Part shown: positions 51,993 through 62,100 of the stretch, in pieces
Layout: every line of letters begins with the position of its first letter
Numbering within the stretch: the first letter of the stretch is position 1
Source of the DNA: Auricularia sp. M13
Lineage: Eukaryota > Basidiomycota > Agaricomycetes > Auriculariales > Auriculariaceae
Assembly (NCBI GenBank): GCA_037042915.1
Contig: CM073200.1
Location: 1,674,001-1,738,000 of the forward strand
Direction of reading: 5' to 3'
Length of the DNA: 64,000 bases
The notes under the pieces: model-generated
What the model saw: only the letters and a program-made list of their open reading frames with translations
Told to the model about the DNA's origin: nothing
The model's database searches: none
Position numbers and translations under genes: made by a program

Positions 51993-52272
51993 CGGTGCGG
52001 GACGGACTCGGCGAGCAAAAGAAAGTCAAGGTGCGGTCTTAAAGTCGGTGATATCCGCCCGCAGTTCACACTCTCCAGACGTCGCAAAGCAATGAGATTA
52101 CACAGAGTATGCATGACATCCATCGTCGTATCCGAGATACAGAGACAACAAATGCCCATCCCACCGCAAAAGTTTGCATGCAGCACACGCCAACTCCGTC
52201 ACAGGCTCTTCCCACGGAATCTTGGCCTAATGGCGCGTCGCCCTCGGTGGCCTAGAGTCCGGTGACGCGTTA

Positions 52273-52506
52273 TCAACAGGATATGACTTGCAATCTTAAT
52301 CCGTCTACGCACCTCTTTATTCCACGCTTTCGCTTGCGTGGGAGAGCGCCCAACGGGCGTGGATTCAAGCCCGCCGCATTGGCAAACTCGATGGCGAGTT
52401 GGCGAAGGTCCGTTTCGAACGCCGTGATCATCGCCTGGACCCTCGCATGGTCGGGGAAGCTCAGGGGGAGGGGATGAGTGCGGGTCTCAACGTCCGATGA
52501 GGCCAT
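52273..52506 (-). CDS. Small basic-tailed protein, ~78 aa, unrecognised
   Basis: ATG at 52506 (MASSDVETRTHPLPLSFPDH). A helical middle (RVQAMITAFETDLRQLAIEF) is followed by an NLS-like LPRKRKRGIKR, then either the stop at 52,273 or splicing at a GTGCGTAG donor near 52,312. It could be the first exon of a gene continuing leftwards toward 51,992. Confidence 0.4.
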   Translation of the reverse strand: MASSDVETRTHPLPLSFPDHARVQAMITAFETDLRQLAIEFANAAGLNPRPLGALPRKRKRGIKRCVDGLRLQVISC

Positions 52507-52674
52507 GTTTTGGTTGGGGCACGAAGGGGGATCGAACGACCTGTATTGCCAGCACGTTATATACACAGTTCCCCGACAATTCCCGAAAGATCCGTGCATC
52601 TGAAATACCAATATTAATCATACATCATTGCCCAGCGCGCACCTGAGCTAGATCGCAGATTGATCCAAACGTGC

Positions 52675-52710
52675 TCAGATGCGCGCAGATCTTCATCTGC
52701 GCGCATCTGA
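52675..52710. repeat. Perfect 16-bp inverted repeat, GCAGAT cluster 3
   Basis: TCAGATGCGCGCAGAT (52,675-52,690) pairs perfectly with ATCTGCGCGCATCTGA (52,695-52,710) around CTTC. More GCAGAT words follow to 52,800. It lies about 180 bp beyond the 3' end of the element B transposase and may be near that element's left terminus. Confidence 0.85.
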
Positions 52711-52891
52711 AGCGCCTGTGGTTGATCAGTAATGAATTCATCTGTGCACGACAGATTGCACCAAGCTCACAGATAATGATCAGATGAATGCAGATGAATA
52801 TCTGCGCGTCGTGTCAGTCTGAGTGTCCTGCAGATACACTCACCTTCATCACTCAGGTACCCTCTCGTCCTGCCTGCAAGACAGCAATGAA

Positions 52892-55800
52892 TCAGTCGTC
52901 TATTATTATATCTGGAGTTGGCGCCCTGCCCTGAGGGCCGGGCACCTTGCCCTTCCCCTTCGCTGGTGAAGGCAGACCGCGGACGCGGGTAGCCATGTTT
53001 TCTCTCCAACGGCCCATATCCCGCTGCGTGAGTGTGCTCGGTGAGTCTGACTGCAGAAGGCTCACAAAGTCAGCCGCAACGAACGGGCCGCAGTCGTAGC
53101 CATTCTTTTGACGTTGTCGGCGCTGAAACATATGAAGTTAAATGCTGCCCCTATCAAACCAATTGCAACAGTGACTTACCTGCTCGCCGACCCATTCCCA
53201 ATCGTCGACACCTAGCTCGCAGTCAAAGACCTTCTCGCAGAACCGCAATAGCGCAAAGGCTTGCGCCCGCACCGACAGTGCGTAACGCTTCGTCGCAGAA
53301 AGGCTATCGTAGAAGCATAGTTTGCGCTGCCCCCAGCGCACCTCCAGAAGAACCCAGTGCCGGGGATTCTCGACATGGACAACGATAAGCCATTTATCGC
53401 AGTCCTTAATAGGAATCTGCCCCGAAAAGCCATGAGAATCGACATCGAAGAACAAGTTCTGCGCGCTCACCTTGCGAAGCCGGCGCGAGAGCCACCAGCG
53501 CGTGTTCTCCACTGTTGGCTCATCGTTTCTCTCAACGGCTTCCAGGTGGCGCTGAAGATCGTAGAAAACCGTCGAGTCGAGGTGCTGCACGCGAGGGTTC
53601 GCAAGCTCGACCATGTGCGACTCGGCGAAAACAGCCAACCCGCGCCCACTCAGCCAACGTGTGGGTGACGCCAGCCTTGCCATGTCCTCCGCGTCGCATG
53701 TGTAGGGCCCGCATTCGTGCGCTCGTTCAGCAGCAGCAAGTTGTTCGTCGTCGTCAGTAGCACTGTTGACGCTGACCGCGTCTAACTGTCGCTTGTCGTC
53801 TTCTTCGCGCGCGTCGTCTTCGCCTTCGGCCCCAGAGACGTCCGGGGAGTCGCGCATGTCCAGCAGCGTCTGCTGGTCGTCGGACGGCGCGTAAGTGCTG
53901 TCGTCGTCGCCATCGTCCATCAATCCCGGCGCCGCGTCCAACATGTCCTCGAGCTGATAATCGAGCTCGTCGCCCGCGTTAGAGTCAGTTTGTTCATCAT
54001 CGTCGCTATGGGCGTCCTGCGCATCCTGCTCGTTGGCTGGATTGTGGTCGTTATCCGGCAAGAATAACGGCTCCTCCGCTCCTCCGCTGGCATCAGTAGC
54101 CGAGACGGTTCCAGCTTCCTCGCGTAGCCTCGTTCCTCGAAGATCATAAGCCCATTGCGCTGCCGCCGCCGACAGGTTGGCCAGGCGCGCGCCCGCCGCT
54201 CGCCGTAGGGCATCGTCTATCAAGCTCGAGATCAGCGCACCGTCCATATGGCGAGCAGTCAGCACACATCTACTTACCCGGCCGCTGTGCACAGAAGTCC
54301 TCGAGCCGAAGCCGCTCCTCCTCGTACCACGAGTACAACGCCTTGGCCTCTTCCTGCAGTCGCTCAAGTTCTTCGCGGCACCGTCTCGCCTCGAGCATTG
54401 CAGCAATACCGCTGCGAACAGCCTCGTCCACCTGCCAGCGGGGCAAGTCACCCTCGTCCTGAGGCCCAAGTCCAGGGTCTTCTTGCCAAATGTCGTCGTC
54501 GACGTCTAGCTTGAAGATCTTGCGCGCTTCCAACCGCCGAGGTGCGCGTATCCCGCGTTTAGGTACTTTGCCAGCCCTGATCAGCTCCTCGATCTGCGTT
54601 ACGAGTTGATTGTACTTCGTGATCTTGCTACTGATGCTCTTTTCGCCCTTCGTAACGATTTTCTTCGTCTGCATATGGTCCTTGTTCTCTGCAATGACAT
54701 TCAGATCGGTCAGCATGAACACAGGATGTACAAGTATCGACCATGACGACGCACGCATTACTCGGTGGCGGTATGCCCTTTCCAGCTTGCCGCGCTCGAA
54801 CTTGTGCGCAGAGATTGCGGCGCGGATGTTGGCCCTAAGAGCGCGAGCGTTGACCCGCGCGAGCACGTACGCACTCCCACGCAGCTCCTCGAGACGGCTG
54901 ACGTCTCGAGCGCCGAGCTTCGCCGAGTCGGACGCGACCTTGCTGCGCAGCGCCTTCAGTTCCCGAGTTGCGGCAACTATCTTATCCTTGAGCTGCTGGA
55001 CGTCGCGGGGCAGCATTTTATGAACGTTCTTGCGCAAACGCGCGCGGTCGTTCTTGATGTCCTGGTTCAGCTCGTCCTGTTGCGCGACCTGGAGCAATAT
55101 CTCGTTCAACTTCTTGTCGCCGGCTGCGGCAGATTGTCCTTCATGATGTCAGCGCGCCGCGTTAATAGATGTTCACGTACTCACTTTCTGGCTTGGCCAC
55201 CTGCGCTTGAATCTGCGCTGTCCACTCGGAATGCAGTTCTGATTCTGGGACGCCACAGCCCCGAACAATGCCGTCCGCGACCAACACGCGCCGCATCGCA
55301 GACAGATATCGCCGTGCGAGCCAGCCGCCAAAGTCCATGCGAGACATGGCCTCGTCGTAGGCCATCTGGCGATCAAGCATGAACAGGCGGCGGTGATACT
55401 GGCATACAGACACACATCGTCAGCGACAATGCGTGCGCGCCACGTTGACACCCCAGTGTACTTACCCCGGTGACCCTCAGCACAGAAATAAGGTGACGGA
55501 TTGAGCTCCAAAATCGTTCGCATCCCTCCCCGTCTGACAGGCCGAAACCGTCGCACTTGCGAGGGTGGAAGAGTAGCTGACAGGCCCATTGGTGCCCGTA
55601 CGCGTGGAAAACGGATACCGCCCAAACGAGGCGGTCCGAAAACTGTTCGAGGAAGTTGTGCTACGAAAAAGATGAGTTTCATTCACACACGGCGCGCGTG
55701 GCCAGAGGCGTACCTTATCGACGCTGCGTGACAACTGGCACGCAATGTCATACAAAACGCCCACGCGCCAGTCCTCCGGTAGCTCCGACATGAGCCTGTT

Positions 55801-57733
55801 CAGCAGCGCAATGGCATTATGCTGCCGCTCCCCTGGCGTTGTGAGGTTGACCACCCAAAGCACGTTGTCGTGGCGGCACAGCAAAGCCATAAGGCCCGTC
55901 TCGGCGTAGTAGTTCTTAGAGGCCTTCGTAACGGCCTCTTGTGCGGCAGTGAACGACGCCTGGCACTCGTCCAACACGTCCTCGGCCAGCTGTTCTGACT
56001 TGGATTTTGTGCGCGCGGTCTTCGGCCTACGGGGCCGCCGCGTCTTGCCCTGCCGTTTCTGTTCCACTTCGTCTTCCATCGCCACGACTTCCTCTGGTGA
56101 TAGAAACCGCGAGGGCACGTGAGCAACGCGCCCGTCCAGATTATCCGTCTTGCGGCGCTTCTGGGCGAAGTTTGCATCGAGACAAACAATAGCGTGTACT
56201 CTACGACAGGATAATGAGCCTTCGAGCTGCCGTAAAGGTAGGCGTACGCACTCTGAGTGTTCTAGCGTTGGGCGCGCGCCTCCAAAACAGAGTGGACACC
56301 GTTTGCGCAGCCATGCGCTTGGCCGTTTTCGCGGGGTGCTGTCGGCTGTAGCACCTGTGTCCTGCCTATCATCGCCGTTCGAAAAGCCCTACGGAATGAT
56401 TGTACTTCAGCAGTAGACCTACAATAACGAAAAAAAGCGCCTCACCGATTCAGCCGCGTGTGGGGCTTCGCGTTCTACATCGTCGGCAGCACCTCCCGCA
56501 TCCTCGTCGGGCGCGTCCTGCACGGTTGCCCTTCTTGCCGATGGCGCGGGCGCATCCTGCACGGTCGCCCTTCTCGCCCGCTTGCTGGCGCGAGGGGCCA
56601 TCTCTTCTTCGTCATGCGGTCGCTTAATGCCAGATGTTGCCGCCACAGCATGCGCTGCCGCGAAGTCAATGAGCCGAGAACGATAACCAACAACACTGCC
56701 TGCTCACCCTCCACACTTCGATCCACGGAGGCTTCCGCCCAGTTGCACAGCACCGTGTACCACTCGATGGCATCCGAGAGCTTGTGCCGGAAGTCAGTCT
56801 GGCAGGAAATCGCGTCAGGATTCAGAATCTAGCCTGCAACCAAATGACGTGCCTTCGCGTTGAAATCACAGCTGCGCCGGACCCAGAAATCTCGCAGTGT
56901 TGCTGCCCATGCCGTGGCGTTGGGCGAAACCCGAAGATCGTGCAGGGTGAGGAACTCGAGCAGCTCGAGCGAGAACGCCATTGACGGCCGTCTAGGCGCC
57001 GTTGGGAAGTAGCCCATTTGCACCAACTGCTCTGCCGCAGGTCGGCACGCACAAAGATGCAGGCGATGTCGGCGTGTCGCTGGTTTCTGACTGTCAGCGG
57101 CGCTTGTAGACAAACGTAGCGTCTGATGGACTCACCGTTCCAATCCGCCAGCAAGACCGTAACAGCGCTGACCCTGTTACAAGTACACAGCTCTGCCGGG
57201 GGAAGCTGAACCTCGAGCCCGCTTTTGTACTGCAGAAAATGCGGGACCAGGCGCGGTAAGACCTCGTCGTGCCATGTCCTGTGCTGCGCCGCCTTCCGTC
57301 TCTGATGTCGCGAGGGGACAGCACCGTGGTCGCTGTCATTGTCGAAGGCTGGGGTCGGAAGATCCAATGGCTGAACCAAGCCATGCGTGTATTCATCAAG
57401 CGTGATGAACGACGCGGGTTCTGCGCCGCTGGGGGCCATGAATGCGCTCCAAGCGGGTACACCTTGTGCTGAAGTTGACAGGGCAGGTTTCTGGACAAAG
57501 TGACGCCCGCGTCCCAGCGATAAGGCAACGGGCTGCCTGACAGCGGCTGGCATCTTCATCGTCCCAGGGATACGTCGGCGAGGCTTCGGTGCCTCTGCTT
57601 GAGGCACCAATCGGTACGCTTCAACTGCTTCGTTCGATGGCCCAGCAGCCGGGATGCCTTCTAGCGCCGCGGTTGCGGCAGCACCGGCCTGTGGGATGCG
57701 CTTTTGGTTACGGCGGCGGCTGATGCGACTCAT
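52892..57733 (-). CDS. KDZ transposase of element B fused to an intact-looking Ulp1 protease
   Basis: ATG 57733 (MSRISRRRNQKRIPQAGAAA). The CxC region (HLCACRPAAEQLVQMGYFPT, about 57,050) is joined by a 56-nt intron. Next come RCPLCFGG (about 56,290), the Asp motif AIVCLDANFAQKRR (about 56,195), FTAAQEAVTKASKNYYAETG with LLCRHDNVLWVVN (about 55,880), VFHAYGHQWACQLLFHPRKC and GFGLSDGEGCERFWSS (about 55,560), all hallmarks of KDZ transposases. A long helical region (55,400-54,290) and an acidic linker follow. The last two exons form a C48-type Ulp1 domain: PRHWVLLEV (His), CFYDS (Asp), then across an intron QRQKNGYDCGPFV (Gln, Cys). At least eight exons. Ulp1 domains remove SUMO-like modifiers; fused to a transposase this may counter host modification. 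Reading frame appears intact. Confidence 0.85.
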
Positions 57734-58226
57734 GCTGGTAAGAGGTCAAGACTGTAGCGGAGTTGGGCGACCGCCAGTGCAGGCGCCGCGCACACGCGGA
57801 AAACCCACATTCACGCATTTTTCCCACCCAGAATAAAATCCTGAGTACCTCAAAGCTTTAGCTAATTACATGACAGAGAGCGGGATTATGATTATATTTT
57901 ACTACAACTGAATTTACGGCCTCCATGGAGCCGCAAATGCAATAATATCGTCCCGAACACGAGCGTCAGGCGCCAGCAAGCACTTTGTAGCCTAAATCTT
58001 TAATCCAAAACCCTGTAATTGAGTATATACACACCTTCCATCGATTCGGAATCGGTCTCAGCATTGCAGACAGTACTTTGTCTGTGGGAATTGTGGTCAG
58101 ATTGAATCCCGGTAGGATTACAGTAGGATACTTGCGCATTTTCCCGGGAAGCCAAGTTCCGCACGTTGGCAAGTGCGATTTGAATTCACTGCTGTATTCC
58201 TCGCTCCTCGTACGAGTGCGCATCTC
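57734..58226. promoter_or_regulatory. Divergent promoter region of element B
   Basis: About 490 bp between the transposase (minus) and the small basic gene (plus). AT-richer around 57,840-57,950. No specific site was identified; both genes must start transcription here. Confidence 0.45.
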
Positions 58227-58997
58227 ATGGGTCGCAGCAAGCAATATCAGACCGACAGCTATCGCAAGAAAGCTTTCTATGCGCGGTATGTATGTCTTAA
58301 TTTGCTGGCAGCATGATGTTCTCTGTTCAGCACTGAAGGACGTTGTGCCTCTCTCATTAGCAACATCGAGACCGAGCGCGAGAAAGCACGCGTCAGAATG
58401 CAGCGCCTTCGCAAGGAGCGCAAGCACAAGCAGGAAATACAGTCCATTCTGCATTCAGAGGTTTTGGCGTTAGTGCCACATGTTGTCGCAGTGCGTCGTG
58501 CGCTTTGCCGATGTGAAAGTGCATGCTAATCCTCTCTCCCTTGTCGTGTCGCGGGTTATCAGGCCACGGCCCAGGGTCTGAAGATTACGCCCGAAACAGA
58601 CCTGTCGAGTGTACTCGCCGCTGTCCAAACCGACATGGTGCATTGGAGGCAAACCGACACCGACCAGAGCCAATGGGAGATTTACACTAAGGCCGCACTG
58701 GATATGCAGGCTAAAGGCTTGCCTGTCAACAATCTCCGAGTCTTGCTACAAACCAGTCGTGAGGTTTTGACAGTTCTGGGACGTGTTTCCCAGGACGCAA
58801 TTCAGGAATGTCAGCGACGGGACACGCAGGCTTCCCGGAAGCCTGCCGCGCTGCAGGACGCTCTCACGAAGACGAGCAAAGGCGTGGGTCGTAGATTGCA
58901 AGCATTGGATGAAATCGTTTCTCTTTACGAAGGAGACTTGTGTTCCTTGCGGTTATTCTACGATACCAATTGTATGACGTGGCAGATGTCTGGTTAA
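58227..58997 (+). CDS. Small basic protein, 197 aa, bZIP-like N-terminus
   Basis: Three exons: 58227-58285, 58361-58460, 58563-58997, with GTATGT and GTTTTG donors and TTAG/CAG acceptors, all phases consistent. The N-terminus (MGRSKQYQTDSYRKKAFYAR) leads into a highly basic helix NIETEREKARVRMQRLRKER, similar in spacing to bZIP basic regions, followed by a helical C-terminal domain (QREVL-type helices; VLTVLGRVSQDAIQECQRRD). No leucine-zipper heptads are obvious. Lying in the divergent gap between transposase and companion gene, it is a candidate DNA-binding regulator or end-binding protein of element B. Function is inferred only from composition and place. Confidence 0.65.
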
Positions 58998-59122
58998 GAA
59001 ACAGGACTGAAGCACTCTATTGACCTGCATTATGAATGACGACAGCATGGGACGCAGCACGAGACAAACACCAGCATCAGCACAACACGGCTACGGCCCA
59101 AGGATGTTGACCGGAAACATCT

Positions 59123-62100
59123 TCAGCTTACGAGTCCGTTGAAACCGTCGCCCATAAGACGTTCCATCTCGGCACTATCCAGCAGCACAGACTGCGGCAG
59201 CAATGGCAGGAACTGCTGCTCATGCTCATGCTGCTGCATGAGCGGCAGTGTCGGCTGCACAGCTTGACCAGACGGCGGCGCAGACGGTGGTGGGGGCTGC
59301 GCCGTTGGTGCCGTTGGCGCCGGCGCCGGCGCAAGCGACTGCACCAGCGGCGGCGCCGGCGCAAGCGACTGCACCAGCGGCAGGGCACCATATTGCGACC
59401 CGTACCGATGCACACCCTCGGTCGGCTGTTGCTGCTGTTGCAGGCCTATGCCCGTCGCCTGGCCACCGTACTGCTGCATCTGACCGCCGCCGGAGTCTTG
59501 CTGTGTGTACGGCTGTTGCTGCGAGCTGTACTGCTGCGCTGGGCGCTGCAGACCGTCGTACTGCTGACGCGGCTCCTGGTTCCAGGCCAACGGCCTGCGC
59601 GACTGCAGCTGCTGCTGTTGCTGCTGGCGCCAGCCATCGGGATTGGAAGCCGGCATCGAGGCGGCGTAGCCTGTTGGTGCGTCAGGCGGATACCGTGGTG
59701 GCGGCGGCACCTGCAGCGCCGAGGATGACGGGCCGCCGACGCTGCTCGAGATATTTGAGAAGTAGGACGACGTCCGATCAGAGTGACCAGCCATCGAGTC
59801 TCTATCAGCCGACGAGACACTGCGGTCATCGTCGTATTCGACGCTGCGACCACCCCAGTGCGTTCCTGCAGGCAAGTGGGGACGTCCGTGATGTTGATAT
59901 TGACGATTACGCGCGTCGTAGCCCCCCATGCGCTCGTGCGCGTGTGCAGGATGTGGGCCGCTGTCGCGCTCGTACCCCTGCGCGGAATATGGACCGCCGG
60001 CACGGTCGTATCCACCGTCGGCGCGCTCATATCCATGCGTGGAATATGGACCGCCGCCGCGTCCATATTCGTGCGCGGGATATGGACCTCCACGTCCCCC
60101 ATTATGGCGGACACCGCGGTAGTCAGGCCAGCCGCCATGGTCGTCGCGGTCGCGGTATTGATGCGCTAGGGGGGCGCGGTAGTCGTCTCGGTCGTGATAG
60201 CCGCTGCGGTCGCGATAGTCGAAACGTGGACGGTCATCGCGGTCGCGGTAGCCCTCCTGGTAGCCGTAAGGTTCGCCCCGCCCGCGCGGCGCAAAGCCGT
60301 GCCCGTAGTCACGTACGTCTGTGTCGACCGAGTACAAATCGCCGCGCCGCCTCATAGAACCCGCGGCGCCGCCCTCGTATGCGTCGTGACTGTTGCGTTG
60401 GGGATACGGGTGCGCATCCCGAGGGCCATGTGGATCTGGGTACGGAGAGTAGCGGGCTTGCTGTGAGCGGGTACTGCTGGGAGGGCGCAGCGGCGGCTGG
60501 ACAGACGGGTGACGAGGGGCGACGTGTGTACTGCTGGGCGGGCGCAGCGGTGGCTGGATAGACGGGTGACGAGGGGCGACGTGAGGGCCTGGACCAGGGT
60601 GGTGAGCGCGTTGGAACGCTGATGAGTCCGCAGGCGCCGGCGAGGAGGCATGGAACATGGGAGCCGAAGGTGGCCGGCGCTGGGAGGGGCCTGGCACGAG
60701 CGAAGGCGAAGGAGCATAATTACGATGGAAAGCATCTGGAGAAATAATCGAGCGTGAGCGTGATGTTCACTGAAAGTCGCTAAGCTAACGCACAGTCGTC
60801 ATTGTCGTACGGAGCGCCGCCGCCGCCGACTTGGTCTCCGTCATGAGGCGGATACAAGCCAGGGCGCAGCCAGTCATCGTCGTCATAGGCGCCGGGGGCC
60901 ATGCCGTCGTAGTCATCGTAGTTGAAGTTGGCGACGATACCAGATTCATCATCGGCGGGGTCCTCGACGCGTTTGCGTTTGCGAGCGCCCTGCGCGCGCG
61001 TCGAGGACGACTGCACCTTCCCCTTTGCCGTCCCCTTGCGTGCCCTGGTGCCTTTTGCGGGGGCTGGTGCAGGCGCCGCGGCGCGAGAGGTGCCAGAGAC
61101 AGCACGCTCAGACCCTGGGCCAGCGGTGATCTTGGCGGTCTGGCCGGCCTCGCCGTCGCTCTCGTCGTCGGAGGATATACCCATAATGACCTTCGCCTGC
61201 TTGACGGTCATGAGGGGGGTGTTGTTGTCCGCGTACCAGAGGACGACCGAGTTCCACTGCGTTGTTCCCGCGCAGGCGATATCAGCTGAAGGCGCATTTT
61301 AAGTCAAGTCCGCAGGCTGGACTGTCTGTTCGAGCAGCTTACCGTCGGGCAGAGGCTCAATCCTGATTATCTTCTCCGGCGGCAGCTCGGGCTCCTCACC
61401 AGGCTTACGATGTAATGTGCGCTTCATGGCCCAGAAGCGCTCGTTCATCTTGCGCATGTTGCCGACCTTGTTGGTGAACTCCCTATCGTTGCCGGCGATC
61501 ATGGGCATATCCTTGGGCCATCCTCTGACGCACTTCTGCTGGTCGATGAGGTGCGTCAAGAACGTGGCCCAAGATATGTTGCCCGTGAGGCCCAGCCCCT
61601 CATCTAACGTCGATTAAGCTACAACACACCACACACGGGAAGGAACAAGGTACGTACTCTGCACTTCGGCCATGCGCTTCCTGAACTCGCCGCGTGCCTT
61701 GTTCACGTCGCGGTTGATGGACTGGAGCGCGCGCGGCGTCCACTTGTCGGCCTCGATCTGCGCGCTACGCTGAAGGCTGTTTGAACAGGTGAGTGCGAGT
61801 ACTGCCTGGATGCAAAGTACACACATCGCAGCCGACGCGAATTCGTCGAGCATGGCCGATATTGCGAAGGCCTTCTGCTCGATCCATTGCCGCTGCGGGT
61901 CGGTGCTCGCAAACAACGAGTTGGCCTGTTTCGACACGAGATCGCCTGACCGCGCGGAGGTAACGCCGCCGAAGACCGCAATATCGTAATAATTCCAGTA
62001 ATAACGAGCCTTGCAGCCTCATCAGCACGTCGGGCATGTAGTGCACGGACCAACATACCAGCTCCTCAAACTCCAAGCGTGCCTGAAGCATCACCTTATA

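Noticed and set aside
59222-60357. Plus-strand frames of 168 and 369 codons
   Set aside because: Antisense to the low-complexity exon of the element B companion; compositionally biased (Ala/Arg/Leu) without motifs.
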